Shown piece after piece: positions 25,287 to 39,047 of a stretch of DNA of 64,000 nt. The position numbers were made by a program, and so were the translations under genes. The notes under the pieces were generated by a model. That model was not told the origin of the DNA. It saw only the letters and a list, made by a program, of their open reading frames with translations, and did not search any database. The first letter of the stretch is position 1; every line of letters starts with the position of its first letter. The stretch is from Ifrita kowaldi. Taxonomy: Eukaryota > Chordata > Aves > Passeriformes > Cinclosomatidae. The stretch covers positions 1 to 64,000 of the forward strand of contig VZRS01000311.1 of NCBI GenBank assembly GCA_013398055.1. The letters are read 5' to 3'.

Positions 25287-28200
25287 CTGTTCCAAGAGAT
25301 GTATTAATTAGAACTTTATCACTTCTAAGTACATGTACAACAAACAAGACAAGATACTACAATTTTCTTTGTGTCAATTATAATAAATCTTCAAATGTAA
25401 AAGAAATTAGTTATAACTATCCAAGTACCAGCCTTCGGAATAATAAGTACTTATCACTTCAAAAACCAAAACAAATTAAATGCTGTAGAAGTCTAATCAT
25501 AATTACAATTTATTTTTTTAAACAATCAAGCTAAACAACTTCTCAAATACAAAAAAGTTTAACTTGTTATGAAATGCTTCCTTTGGGTTTATTTCACAGC
25601 TAGAGGTTTTTTCAAGGATAAAGCTATAAAATCTGTAATTCCTCAGACTATACAGAATTTTGTAATTATTTACTTGTTCCAAGTGTCCAAATTCTCACAG
25701 GTACACTTCTTCCAAAATTATTCTCAGCATGACTACCTAGACATGTTTATGAAGAATCGTTTTCCACCCTCTGATAATCTGCTGAACAATATCAAATTAC
25801 TTTTTATCAAAATCAGTTCAATGCATTCCATATTCATATACTATACCTTTACCTATTTTAATTCCATTGCTAATACAGTAACACAATGAACTGAAGTACT
25901 TCCTATACAGACCTTGAAAAGCAAAAATCTCAAAGACTTGATTATATTCACAAGACACACTGCAGAGACAAACAACTGCAAAAATACTAAAATGGCACTA
26001 AAACAAAACAACCAGGTAACAGTTGAAAATCAGGTACAGCTAAATTAGCTCCCTGAGCTGCAATGGGATTAAGAGTTACCTGGTGTGATTTGATAATGGG
26101 AAAGAACTGCTGCAAGATCTTAATTTGCCCCTGGAAAGGAGTTGAGTTGCTTTTGCCCTATGCAAGGCTACTCGTTCTCATTTCCATAGCGAAGGAAGTG
26201 TGCAATGATGGGATGAAAATGGTCACAAGCCACTCAGCTGTACAGCAGGAGCACTGCAGAGGCCAGCTCTGCTGAGCAAGAAAATGTCCTGCAATGGATG
26301 GGCAGCATTCCTGAGAGCAGCCCAGAGTCACTGTAGCCCACTGCTGCTCAGGACAACCACCAGGCATCCCAACAGCAGCTCAAGTCGGCCACAGCCACTT
26401 AGGAAAAGGGATTGCTGTGAAATTAAAGTGTGAAATACAGAGAGATCCAAGTGTTATTCTCAAATACACAGTCCACTGCATGACCTGTTGGATTAACATG
26501 AGGCAATGGCACAGGTCCTGCCACACTGATCCAGCAATCACCACGGGACAAAGGAATCTCCTTCAAGGCAGTGCTAAGAGGTGGATGGAGGTGCCATCTA
26601 AGCCACAGGAAAAACTGTCCCGGGGTCCAGGAAAAATTCTTAAGAGACAACAAAGGTTCCCTTAGCTGGCTGTGTGATGTAAGAAATCAGATTCAGAGTA
26701 GACTGGGCAGGAATGATATTCTGCTGGCATGGGAGGAGAATATGTCACATCACTTGTCAAGCTGTGGTGCAGTGACACACCTGGCAATCATTCCTCAGGG
26801 AACAAAGATGAAGAAGGCTTGCAGACCCCAAGCAATGGCCAAAAGCTAGTCCACAGCAAGAAAACATGGCACAGAAGCTGCTGGATATTTAGCTAAAGCT
26901 AAGGATGGAGACCTCCAAATCAACTGGACAAAGGCCTTCTACCTCTGGGCTCACTGCAGTCCCTAAAACGGACAGGATTTCCAGTATACCAAATGTAGGC
27001 ACAAGTAAGTCCTATGCTCATGCACTGGACACAGCTTTCTCTTCCTAAAATACACAATTATTTTAAAAGGCAGCTCATCTTTTAATCCCAAGCATCAAGT
27101 CTCTGTGACATCCTCTGGTCGAGCATCTAACTCACTGAATTACAAGAAACAGGAATTCTTAGTGAAATGCACAAAACCTGATGTGCAGATTGTAAGCACA
27201 TCTGTAAGCAACTGCTATATACTTGGCTTTGAACTCAAGAAAATTTGAAGCCCTATTGTATAATCTACATTGCACAATGTACAATTGTTGTACCTGAAAG
27301 TGGATTTTTCTGGTTTTAACAAAGATTAAGCTTGCTATTCAATATCTTCTTGGACTTAAGGGGGGTAAGAAAAAAACTAAAGGAAATGCTAAAAGAAACC
27401 TCAGTTCACACATCATCAAAATCGATTACCTACAAACATTTAGAAGTACCCATAGCAGCAAATTATCTAGTAAAACTACTATTTGAATCAACTAAAGCTT
27501 CCAAACTCAATTTGTTAGCAGTAATGAGCAATAATAAATAGGAATGTAAAAAATATAACCAAAGACAATATTCTGAGCTTAAACCAATTCTTCAACAACA
27601 ATGATGATCTCTAAACTGGGTGCTACCAACAGGTTAACAAAAACAGAGACTTAAGCATCTTAAATAACTTCGGTCACAATCGAGGGAGCCCAACAGGTTC
27701 TAACTGCAGCTGCAAGCCAGCTCATTTCCCCTTACCCACCACCACATGCTCCCAGGGCCCATCTCTGGCCAACTCCAACACTTGTTAAAACCTCCAGCTA
27801 TGCCATAGTCAGCAGAAAACACATAAATACATCATTTTTGGATGAGTTTTCTGGCTAAAATGGTTTAACAAAGGACCTGATCTACTCAAGCAAGTGGAAA
27901 AGATAGAGCAAAAATGCACAGCTGGGCTGGAGAACTGCAGCAGCCAGCACAAGGATCAGTTTAAGCTGCCTGGGCTGCAGGCTGAAAGCGTGCTCTGGAA
28001 CAGGAAAGAGGAGAAAGTCATGGCTGTCACAGATTTGCTTTATGACTGGGCTGTTTTCAAGTTAATCACACACAACCCCAAGTACTGTTTACAGAGCTGG
28101 GGGGTGAGAATGATCCCAGATAAGAACAGAAGACTACGTCAGAATAAACAGATCTCAAAGCCAAGGTATCTTGTTCGACATTTACCTTCGAAGAAATGAC

Positions 28201-28994
28201 CTGGGTAACTATTAAAGTATGTCTCAGAGAACAGTTGGGTAAAAAAACCCCAGAACCTATTGACTCACTGCCAGTCAAAACAGTCAGTCACATTCCTTCT
28301 TATTCCCAGCTTCCTTGGTGCACTCCCACTGCTCCCGTTGCAGCACGTTTCTGGCATTCACTGACCCCTTAGTGAGTTGATTTCACTCACAAATTTGGCA
28401 AAAAAAGCTAACTTGACAAAATAGCAAATAGTTCTTCACTTGCTAAGCCAACAGAATCAGCTTGGAAGATTAGGAGTGCACCAGGCCAGTTCAAGGAGAC
28501 GGAAGCCTCAGGTCTTTCTTCTAGATCAGCACATGACCATTACACAGGCTCAGGTATTCAGCTAAACACCTGTTGAGCAGTGAGCCCCCCAAAGCTTCTG
28601 CACCACCAGCAAGCACAGGACAGGGGATAGCTAACCATTGCTCAGGACAGGAGCACCAATTTCAGATTCTGTTACATTCAGCAACATTGTCTCACTATTT
28701 TTTTTTGTTCTGACCTTTAATTATGCCACATCGTTTCTTGTATTTAAATTGTAAATAACTTGCGAGTTCTTTTTTTGGATGGCCCTCACGCCCATGGAAC
28801 CTTGCTCTATATAGGTCAGGTCATTAGATTCTACAACAACTTGGAATCAGCAAAAATAATTATGCAACATTCGAGCAAGTCGTATTTACATCCTAACAAC
28901 ACTGAAGGAAACACACATGAGACTTAAGGCTAGGACGAGAAGCTGAAATACTTGCAAAGTGAAACAGCATTTGCAAAAACCCCAAACCACATAC
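25287..28994 (-). other. ATAD2B: Intron 16 of ATAD2B
   Basis: About 3.7 kb. Two blocks are more GC-rich than the background: about 26050-26860 and about 27680-28330. Neither matches CR1, MIR or an LTR that I can recognise, and open frames in them overlap on both strands without a recognisable product. They may be old, diverged insertions. Confidence 0.65.
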
Positions 28995-29306
28995 CTTCAC
29001 TTTTGTCACCCTGGCTGAATTCAGCATGAGGGAACACTTTGTGTAAGACCTCGAGGAGCTTAGTGAAGGTCCGTTCCAAGAGCGGCCTGATGACAGGGGA
29101 CAGCGCGTGTCCCGAGGATGTCACGGCACGCTGGGAGGCAGGCACAATGTTCTGCATCGCATGGTAGAAATCCTGCGCGCTGAGAACGACGGAGGAGACG
29201 TCCAGCTGGAGCTTCTGACTGCTCATGTAAATCTGGGGGTAGCGGCGTCTCAGGGCAATCAAGGCAGCCTCAGTGCAAAGTGCTTTTATGTCAGCTCCAC
29301 AGTACC
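28995..29306 (-). CDS. ATAD2B: ATAD2B exon 16 (AAA1 sensor-2 region and linker)
   Basis: At 312 bases this is the longest exon here. It encodes GYCGADIKALCTEAALIALR then RRYPQIYMSSQKLQLDVSSV and on to QNIVPASQRAVTSSGHALSP and KVFPHAEFSQGDKSE. GADI is the sensor-2-region motif of classical AAA proteins. The ATAD2B-type reading (KALCTEAALIAL) separates it from ATAD2 (KSICAEAALCAL). It is visibly more GC- and CpG-rich than flanking introns. Acceptor GCACTAG, donor GAAG|GTATGT. Phase 1 on both sides. Confidence 0.97.
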
Positions 29307-32300
29307 CTAGTGCACACAGAAACACAGACACCTACCATGAAACAGCATCACTGTGCCACACCTGTCTCAAGCACGCATCCACCTAAAAACAAGTTCAGTA
29401 ATACTTAATTGTCAGGGTCCACAAAGCACCTGCCAAAATGTATCAGGTCATAATCTGGTGACAGTGTTGCATGCCAAGAAATCAGACAGGTTTATTAAGA
29501 TATACTAAGAAATTAATTCTACATTGCGGTTAAAATCACCTACATTTTCACTGTATCATATGATACATAGTGTATTTTCAGTCCTGGGTTATAGGTCTGT
29601 TATTGCTCTTTCTTTTCCCTTAATAATAATACTGTATAAAGTATGTGTGCAATTTTAACAGGCTAGTCACTCTGCTCCTTTTTTCCTTTAATACCTCCAC
29701 ATGAATATATTCTTTAATAGCGAAGTAATTTTGTTACACTGAACATCACCAACTTTAAACTTTTACAATCTGAGAAAATGAGCAGTATAAAGAAAAATGT
29801 TTCATGAGTAGAATATGGAAGAGATAAAATCTCTTGTTAAAAAAAGCATGCTCTGGATTCTTGGAAAAATGTTAACTTCTACTATCAAGAAAAATGTTTC
29901 ATACTTTTTTAAGAGTTTCGTAACTTTACTAGTATAATCAAAAGTAGAAATTAAAATGTATTAAAATTTTAATTTAGCCTATCTTCATAAGTATCTACAG
30001 GTGGCTACCTATAATTGCTTAATCATCATTAGTGAAAAACATAGATCTGATAATTATGAAATACAGAGAGACTTAATACCTCTGAGTCTTTAGCAGTACT
30101 AATGGTTTGGGGGTTTTCCCCAGAGCTAGAAATTAGATTTCAAATTTCTCCATCTTTCTTAGCAAGAGACACTAATATGCCCCTGTATTTTGAGGCACCA
30201 TAGCTCCATCTTTCAAAAACTGTAAAACAATATTCCAGTGAGAAAAGTCATTTAGAGAATTAGAGTCACTATAGGAAAATGTGTTGCACTAAGGTACTGC
30301 CATATAAAAGTTCGTGGGTTTGCAATTAAGTGTTTATAGAAGGTAATTAATCAATTCTTTAGTTAAAACTATTCTCACTCAACTGCTTTTTTACCAGACT
30401 TCCTCCTCCCCACCAAGTCTCTTACATTACTTGCATTTTTTCTACTCTATTTTTGTATTAAGACAAGGGCACGTTTAGATGAGATATTAGGAAGAAATTC
30501 TTTACTATAAGGCACTTGAACCGGTTGTCCAGAGTGGCTGTGGGTGTCCCACCCTTGGAAGTGTCCAAAGCCAGCTTGGGTGAGGCTCTGAGCAGCCTGG
30601 TCTGGTGGAAGCTGTCCCTGCCCATGGCAGGGGGGTTGGAACTGGATTAACTTCATGGTCCCTTCCAACCCAAACCATTCTATGATTCTATAGAAGATTG
30701 GTCTTTTGGCAGCATCGAGTCCCGAAACTGATGCCTGCCTTGCTTCTCTCTCTTTAGCCTCTGCTGCTCTTTCAGTGCTGCTGGCATGTACATTTTTCCA
30801 AAATCCACACAGCAATAAGGAACAAAGCTGATTCCACACAGTGTTTAAAAATAAAAAAGGAGGCAATTAATATGGAAGACAGACACTTTACCATCCCCAT
30901 CTTTCAGATACATAAATTTGGGGGATAATAACAATAAAAGAAACCCACTTTTCAGCTATAAAGATGACTGAAATCGGGTGAGACTTCAAACTGCACCTTT
31001 CTTATATATACTTGAAAATAATTAAAAAAAAAAAAAGGCAAAACAAAAATAAACCCAGATGGAAGACCACCACCATAAATATCGGATGATTCCTGCAATT
31101 TTTAAACCAAGATTTGCAATTTTATAAAAAGCTTAGTAGCTATAATAGTGTAAATTTGATGAGTCCACACCATGACTGTTATCTAAAACATACGTAGCAA
31201 TTCAAATTCCCAAGTTACCTTGAAATAAATACACATTACATTTGAAATATGTTCAGATATATCCACCATATTAATTAACAGACAACTAATTGTTTTCAGC
31301 ACTGAAGTTACGTGCTTGAGGTTTTTTTTAATTTCAATTTAACATGAAATAAAAACTATGCAGGCACACTCCAACCATGTGAAACTATTAGACAATAGCT
31401 ACAGGTGCAACAGAGAAATCAAACCAGGGCTCTAAATTTTGCTTTGCTCTTTAGGTATCAGGTATCACATTCCCATTTAAATTGGTCCACTTCGCATCCA
31501 AAAACCACACTAGATTAAACAAAAAATGGGTGGGGGGAGCACTAAACCAAAGCTTAATTTAAAGACAAGCTGGAGATATGCAGCACCCTGAATGCCTGTC
31601 AACTTAGAAACTAGTTTAGTATCTTTGTGACAAAAGATTCAACAGCTCAGGAGCTATTTCCTTCCCAACTTTTCTATTAACAAACGCTGTAATATTGCTT
31701 TCTAACAGTCATTTTAATCACCGCTTGTACATCTCCAAAGAACTGCAAAATTAGGAAATAATAGCCTGTAGCCTATTTTTAAAATTAAATTCTCAGGTGA
31801 TCAGATACACAATTAGTCTCCATTTCTACTTCTCATTTCTCAGGAGCAATTACATTTGAAGACTAATAATTGGTGTCTCTTTTTGAGGGACTCTCTTGTG
31901 CATACTGTACATCCATTTCAGTGACAAGAAAACTGCAAAAATCCTGTATCTTGTGAAACATTAAAGAGCTTTTTATTGCTAAGAAGCAAATGCACACTGA
32001 TTAAGCAGAAGAAAAACATGAGTGAAGTATTGTCAAAACAAAAGAAAATGTAACATGCCAACAGTAAATAACCTGATTTAGTTTTTACCCAAATTGACCC
32101 ATTAATATAAACTCAGGGTTCAGTGGATTTGCTTCCATTTTTGAAGCATCTCACAAAATATGTTCAATTTGGCAGGCAAAATGTACTGGCACACCTTAAC
32201 TTAGAACAAAATGAGGATTCATGTCAAGTGGCCCGTTTGCTTCTACCCAGCACCACCACACTCTGCTAAACATTTCTGAAGTACAATTTTCAAAAAGCAG

Positions 32301-35177
32301 GACAGCAAAATCCTATGTAGGTTTCCAAAGAATGCACTTTGATCAGCACAATTTTCCAGCCATCCTATTCCACCTCTACTGTGCAGAAATTGTGTCCTCT
32401 TTAAAATTTCTTCTGCCTAAAACCCACAACAAAGTGCTGCTGAACTGGGTGAAGCATTTAGGTGAATAATTTTGATCACTTCTTCCACTTCATGTTGTGC
32501 AACTGCCTACAAAACTCCCAAAATTACTGCAGGGAAAGAGAGATAGCAAACAATTCAGCAAGATGACAGAGATGAAAAATAACTACTAGGCTTATTTTAC
32601 AAAATTGTGAAAAACAGGAATTCTAATGCTAAAATCTCCCCCTTCATCACTACATGAGGATGGGAAAGAAAAATCTGACATTATCATTTTGCCACAAAAC
32701 GCTCCTGCAATAATAAGCACAGAATAGAGTATTTTTAACAAGCATCTTCAGCATCATAGTTTGCTTCTTTATAATTCTATTTAATAATGTTATTTAAATA
32801 ACCCTTACTATATTGTAAAAAGATTCATCTGCAAGATGCCAGATGGAGGAATTCACACTTTTTTAGTTGCTAGTATGTTTTGTTTCCTGCAAGACTGAGT
32901 TTGTAGGTAAGTCTCTCTACCTACAGAAAGTTACCATTCCAAACAAGGGAATAAGCACAAGAGGTAAGAAAGGATTTATAAAGTTCAGGGTATCTGGGAC
33001 ATGTCTCCAGTAAGCAGAACAAACATAGTAATTATCTATGTTTACTGAAAGTGCTAATAAGACATGAGTGTGTGGTCTTCTGAGCAATGCTGTGCTCTCC
33101 CCAAGCTGCTTCACTTCATCTCACACACACTGCAGTCATGAGGCCATTCAGGGAAGTGGAGTCTTTAATTCTCACATACTCAGAAATCCTCTAAAAGGTT
33201 GTAATCCCTAATACCTGGGACAAAAATCAACCCTCAGGAAATAACCTATTTCTTGCAAGTCCTGGGGCTTTTCCCTTCCAATTTCCTTCTAATTACACCC
33301 CTGGATGTTAAGAAGTTCTGAGTCGCACATACACCTGCTTCCCCAAAGTCGTTTGCTTTGGGAGTATTTCAGCAGTTTTCTTCATTAGGATCCAAAAGCT
33401 TGGAGTTAAGTGTTGCCAAGTCTGCTGAACTGGAGAGAGGTATCAACCATGCTGTGCCAAAAGCCTGGCAAGTCTAGGCAGCTTTTACTTGGGGAAGAGG
33501 GAGTGTTGTTTTCTGGGGGGAAGGTTGTTTGTTTGTTCTTAAAGAAAACCTGCCCACAAGAGGAAATAGCAGACTGGTATAAACTGTATCACAGACATAC
33601 ATGTGTACCAGTAAGTTCCATTGGGAATGGCCACAAAGAACCTGGAAAGTCTGTTTAAATCATTATTGCTGCTTTTACTTATAGAAACGATGAGGCAATC
33701 CCAAGGTGAAGAAGATAACACCAGTCTTACTTCAGCTGCTTTGAAAAGTCTTTGTAATACTCCAAAGATTTTCATCTTGGATGTATGGAAACACTTAAAT
33801 TTCAAGATACAGACTGGAGACAATCAAGTATACAGTAGTTGGAGAGCAGGAAAGCCAAGGAAAACAGGAAAGCGTATTTCTTTTTGTTAGCTGACTTCCA
33901 CGGAACTGACAGGCTTTACGGAGCACAAGGAATGTCTTCCAATCAAATGTACAAATTTGATACAATAGGCTTTCCCTATTGTCTGAAATATTAAAATATT
34001 GTGCCCTCAATGAAAAAATACGGTGAACTTCTAAAGAAACATCTATGTTCTTTTCCCATTTATTCCCCTCTCTCCCACTAAGCAGCATCACATCTTTGCA
34101 TAATGCAAGTAGAATTTACATGGAACAGGTTTGTCATGTGCTGTCCTATACCCGGCAAAGCTTAAACTGGAATTTGCTGGATAGTTGTTTTCTCCTCACC
34201 AGATGTTGAGGTCTTTGTGCATCAAAAGCGGAGGGATGCTGCTTCGATGAGAGATCTGCCTGTGGATGAAGAGGATAATTCGGATGTACTGTAGCTGACT
34301 GAATGGACTGATGTTCAATTTAAAGTTCTTAGATTCCCTGATGATGGATTCCAAAGCACAGATATTTGAGACTGTCCTTTTTCTGAGAACTTCAGTGCTC
34401 ATCCAAGCAGAAGACTGACACAGAATGTACCTTTGCATGACAAACTGTTGAGAAGATATTGTGGTGTGTGCTTTAGGGTCATTTCCTCTGTTAAATTCAC
34501 TATAAAAACATTTGGGTTTATTTCTGGTTAGATTTAAACAGCAGGCTTATCTTGAACAACCAACCTCCATTCAGTACAGCAGGTCTTTGAGAGCTCCAAA
34601 GGTGTTTTTAATGTATTCCAGGTGTGGTGGTTTTTTTCTCCCCTACCTGTGTCTACACTTTGAGGTTGTTCTGTGCTAGCAATCTGGAAAAAAAATTCGT
34701 CTTTAGAAAGACTGGTTAGTTTGTTGGACTTATGTCAGAGGAGAGCATGCCAGTCAGTAAAGAACAAACAAAAAACAAAAACCCCACACGCAAGCACCGT
34801 TTTTTTTTCTTTAATAAGTACACAGAAAAACTCCCAAGTCTCCCTATCTCTTTTGTAATATTCTAATTTAATGTGAAGTCTATCTAAAGATTCCAATTCC
34901 AACTTCATTTTGCTTCTCTTTGAGGGTATGCATCCTATATAAGGACAGTGATGTTACAGAAAGGAAACATGGTTGTATTTACAAATCACTACTAGCTACT
35001 CATTTCGTGTTTTAGTAAGACAGAAACATATTTTGTTACTACAAAAAGAGTGTTGTTCAAAGTACGGAAGTTTAGAAAGGTAAAGATAAGAAAATCTTGA
35101 CACATTTAACATACCTTCAAAGTTTTACACAGAAGAGAAAGCCTCTACAGTAAAAGTAATAACATCATAACACTCAC
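29307..35177 (-). other. ATAD2B: Intron 15 of ATAD2B
   Basis: At about 5.9 kb this is the longest fully contained intron. It splits the AAA1 lid between exons 15 and 16. It contains one CR1 3' fragment (30476-30693) and an A run near 31022-31037. No other exon or RNA gene was found. Confidence 0.8.
30476..30693 (+). repeat. CR1 LINE 3' fragment
   Basis: Landmarks in order are AGATATTAGGAAGAAATTCT, CTGGTCTGGTGGAAGCTGTC, CCTGCCCATGGCAGGGGGGT and CCTTCCAACCCAAACCATTC, then TATGATTCTATA. This is the CR1 3' untranslated region and its terminal octamers, sense on the plus strand and antisense to ATAD2B. It is relatively well preserved, so younger than the copies at 7.5 and 47.3 kb. Confidence 0.95.
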
Positions 35178-35268
35178 CAACACATTTTTCAGCCAGTTCT
35201 CCTAAGAAAGGATCTGACAATTTGGGGTTCCAATCCCTGGTATGAATTTGCAAAATGTGCTTTCGTGC
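35178..35268 (-). CDS. ATAD2B: ATAD2B exon 15 (AAA1 lid)
   Basis: This exon encodes ARKHILQIHTRDWNPKLSDP then FLGELAEKCV, part of the helical lid of AAA1. Acceptor AAATCAG is preceded by about 16 uninterrupted T (plus-strand A run 35276-35291). Donor GTTG|GTGAGT is strong. Confidence 0.96.
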
Positions 35269-36184
35269 CTGATTTAAAAAAAAAAAAAAAAGTAAGAAAA
35301 TGAGATGAAAAAACTAGCAAGCTAAAACCATGTCATAGAAAAAAGTATTATTTATTCATGTGCATCTATAGTTACTTTACCTGCTTTTAATGTAACTGAG
35401 ACACATAAAATAGAACTTAGCACTCAAAAGTCTCTCAAGAGTAAACCTTTCCCTTTGTTTTTAATTCCATATATAAGCAGTACTTTTTTCACCAGTTACA
35501 CATTTTAATTTCTGTCTAATCAACATTATTATACAGGAACTAATCAAAACTCATGTTCTATTAAGAATTATCATAGTTTCATAATTTCATTTTTAATTAC
35601 TGCACCTATGATTAACAGGTTCTACCGTCAAAGGCCTCACCAATTAATGTATTGCTGAGTAGCACAGCACATAAACATGAATCCCGAAACAATTCCAGCT
35701 AGAAGTTCTATAGAATCCAAATACATCTATCCATATACAAAATAAAATTAATTTTAAGTATAAATTCATGGAGTATTATGGCTGACTTCATGTTAAGGAA
35801 CTGAAATGTCACAACGTTGTAATGCCTGGTTGTGCATCTACATTTTTAACATGCTTAGAAATCTACAAGATTTAAAGTTATTTTCCTTTACCATAAGTTT
35901 CAAGCCCCAAATAGTTAGGGTTCATTACACAAATCCATAGTTTTTAGATAAGCAATTCAGTTTATTGTGAATAATTTACCTCTGTTCAGTTTTAGCTATA
36001 TCCTGAAGATTTGAAGCTCAATGCAACTTTATGTATACAATCTGTTTGAACTAAAAATCTTACTAAAATTAAACATTCTTACAAGCAAGAATGAATATTT
36101 TTATTTCATAAGCTTGGCTGTCAGGCATTCAAATGTTTAATACACTAAAGATGTTTATTAACAAATCTCCTTTCCACGTTTTAC

Positions 36185-36344
36185 CTTCTTGTCAGGCAAG
36201 TTGAAAAGAAATTCCCTGTCAAAGCGACCAGGTCTCCTGAGTGCAGGATCTATAGAATCCAGTCTGTTTGTAGCACCAATTACAACTATTTCACCTCTAT
36301 TATCCAGTCCATCCATGAGGGCAAGAAGAGTAGACACTATAGAG
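36185..36344 (-). CDS. ATAD2B: ATAD2B exon 14 (AAA1 sensor 1 and arginine fingers)
   Basis: This exon encodes SIVSTLLALMDGLDNRGEIV then VIGATNRLDSIDPALRRPGR and FDREFLFNLPDKK. IGATN is sensor 1, and RRPGRFDR carries the second-region-of-homology arginines that act in trans in the hexamer. All key residues are present. Acceptor CTTTTAG, donor AAG|GTAAAA. Confidence 0.97.
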
Positions 36345-37121
36345 CTAAAAGAGAGTTTTCAGAATAAGAAAGCGTAGGGAACACTGCAAGAACTTTTGCA
36401 TTTTCAAATGCAACATTAGTAAGTTCAAAAGAAAAAAGCTAAGCTACAAACAGGTGCACAACAGTTTCAAGTCTCATATGTTCCATTGACCTCCTGGTCT
36501 GCTGGCCCCAAATTTCTGTCCTATTTCTCTCAGCAGAGTGGAGGGAGATAGACACATAAATACCACCACCTACAGAACAACAGGTACAAGTGTGTTGCCA
36601 AACACAGCCCAGCAAAACTGAGATTGAAAGCAGCCACGAATAATTTCAGCCAGCAGCAAATGGTTGTAAAAAATGTTTTAAAAAATGACACTATAGCAAC
36701 ACAAGACATGTTTGTACATCACACGATCTAGAATCAAAATCACAGGTGAGTTCAGTTCATTGACAAAACATTACAGTTCATCATGTTAGAATAAAATTCT
36801 TCAACTGGTTATTCTGTTGGGCTGGTAACAATCTGTTTACAGCACAAAACAGCAAACCAAGGAATGGCTGTGGAAATCTTGCACTTAATAATGTGGCTCA
36901 AGGGTAATTGTCACTGCAATTCAATTCCTAGCAAATTACAGTTTGCCAGAAGGACTGAAAAGATGACTTTCAATACCAAAAAACCAATCTGTCCTTTCTA
37001 GTGTAAGTGGGATTCAGAAAAAGTAAAAACCTTTCCTGTGAAAGGAGTAAAATTACATTTAAGAGTTTACCAAGATAAGGTACCCTATATGAAGATAATG
37101 GCAGCATAGAAGAAATATTAC

Positions 37122-37210
37122 CTGTGAATCTGATCTTGTCTGCTAGAACGAACTGGAGCCAAGCCATCTATTTCATCAAAAAAGATTATAGAGGGTCTCA
37201 TCAAGTATGC
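37122..37210 (-). CDS. ATAD2B: ATAD2B exon 13 (AAA1 Walker B)
   Basis: This exon encodes AYLMRPSIIFFDEIDGLAPV then RSSRQDQIH. IIFFDEID is an intact Walker B motif with the catalytic glutamate, so ATP hydrolysis by AAA1 is plausible. Acceptor ATACCAG, donor CACAG|GTAATA. Confidence 0.97.
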
Positions 37211-37993
37211 CTGGTATGCAATAAATAAAACAAAAATTGAATTCACTGTTAATTCCTGATTTATCCATCAACACTGAAAACTGGTTTCACAAGAAAGCAT
37301 TAACATGCTAAACTAACACATATATTGAGACATCTATGTTAAAAAGTGTAAAGTCTGAAATGAAAACTGCATTTCCAATTCCAGCAGTGTTTCAAAGCAA
37401 AGCTGAGTGCAGTCTGCTTCGAGTAAGCAAGATGGCACCAGTGTACCAGTTTTACTGCGTGCTGCACAGGTTAAAGACAAACACACACCTTGCACTCAGC
37501 TACAGAGAACATGATCTTATCCGCTCACAATCTGTTTGTTTAGACATCTCTATCTGACAGCTACTTTTCTCTGAGCTACTGCATTTTACTGCTTTGTGTG
37601 TTTCTCTGTTCTGTCCAATCTCTTCTAAGCCAAAAAAGAACACTACAATAGACACACAACCAACACAGTCATGCACTTCTTTCTGTAGCATTTATCTTGA
37701 ATATGCCAGCCAAACTAAAACTCATTGACTGATTTTCTTCCCCTCAATTTTTACCCAAACTACTTTGCTTCTTTAATGGACAAGTCAAAAGACTTCTTTC
37801 TCTAAGTTTCCAGAGCAAGAAAAACTACTCAGAATTCCTCTATTCTTATTGTCTAAGCATGCCATTTGGTAAAATCCTGCTGAGTTTATGAAAATGTAGT
37901 TATTTAGTTTCAATTGCAAATACCTTCGGCCACCTAACCCACAAAATACAACATACAAAGAAATCATATGAAAAAAATGCATTTTCTTCTAAC

Positions 37994-38168
37994 CTGATCA
38001 AAAAGGAGTCGAAGCTGACGTTCAGATTCACCAACCCACTTACTGAGACAGTCTGCTCCTTTCCTCATAAAGAAAGCCACCTTTTTGTCTCCTTGACTGC
38101 ATTCATTAGCTAGAGCTCTAGCTACCAAGGTTTTACCTGTTCCAGGAGGACCATAGAATAAACAGCCC
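37994..38168 (-). CDS. ATAD2B: ATAD2B exon 12 (AAA1 Walker A)
   Basis: This exon encodes GCLFYGPPGTGKTLVARALA then NECSQGDKKVAFFMRKGADC and LSKWVGESERQLRLLFDQ. GPPGTGKT is an intact Walker A loop with the ATP-binding lysine and threonine, and KWVGESERQL is the pore-loop region typical of classical AAA ATPases. The first module should therefore bind nucleotide. Acceptor ATCTTCAG, donor CAG|GTTAGA, which is below average. Confidence 0.97.
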
Positions 38169-38931
38169 CTGAAGATAAATGGATCAACACAGTCACAAAC
38201 TTATTTTACGTCTCCTGAAAAACTCCAAGTCAAATTTTAAAATGAAGACAGGGAGCCTGGAGAAGAAAGACTTAAGATCTCATATTATTATTTTGTGTAT
38301 TAGCATGACTTCATAAAATCTAAGTTTGTTTTATGCTTTCAAATCAGTAAAACTTTGATTTGTAAAGAACGTTAATCAAAGGCGTATTAAGTTTCCAAAG
38401 TCTTCTTCTATATTAGTTAAATACCACCTCTTTGAATATTAGAAGTTAGGTAACACCTTAATCAGCGTTTGTTACTTCTCTGGAATGAAGTAATTAAGTG
38501 ACAAAAATACCCCCACAACATTAATTAACTTAGATACCATGTACCCATTTAAATCACATGCCAAGATAACTGATTAATAAATACTAAAATCACAGGATAA
38601 TATTGCTGAGAGAAACATCAGCATTTCGCTTGATCTAGTAAAATACTTAATAACATAATAGGGAAAAAAGTCAAGGTACTACTAAACAGAGCACATGAGA
38701 ATTCTTTCTTTAATCAAATCACAAAGTTTACCTTCCTACCACAAGTAAAATAAACTAAATTTTTTTAATTCTTCATCCTGCTTATTACACATTCTGATAG
38801 ACAAGTGGGGTAGCAAACACATAAATCTATTTGAACTGTGAAACACTTCAGGACAAGAATAAATCTCCTATGTGTTTTCAATTCTTCAGCGCTTAATAAA
38901 AAAATGCAACAGTAAGAGTAAATACACCTAC

Positions 38932-39047
38932 CTTGGTGGCTGAATTTTGAATTTTTCAAATATTTCTGGATAGAGAAGAGGAAACACTACCATTTCCTTA
39001 AGTGCAAGAATATGATGGCTCAATCCCCCTATACTATCAAAACACAC
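38932..39047 (-). CDS. ATAD2B: ATAD2B exon 11 (start of AAA1)
   Basis: This exon encodes VCFDSIGGLSHHILALKEMV then VFPLLYPEIFEKFKIQPP, the N-terminal strand and helices of the first AAA+ module. The family motif is V-R-FDSIGGL; here the second residue is cysteine (codon TGT, one transition from CGT), and the histidine in HHIHAL is leucine. Acceptor CCCCTAAG, donor CCAAG|GTAGGT. Confidence 0.95.
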
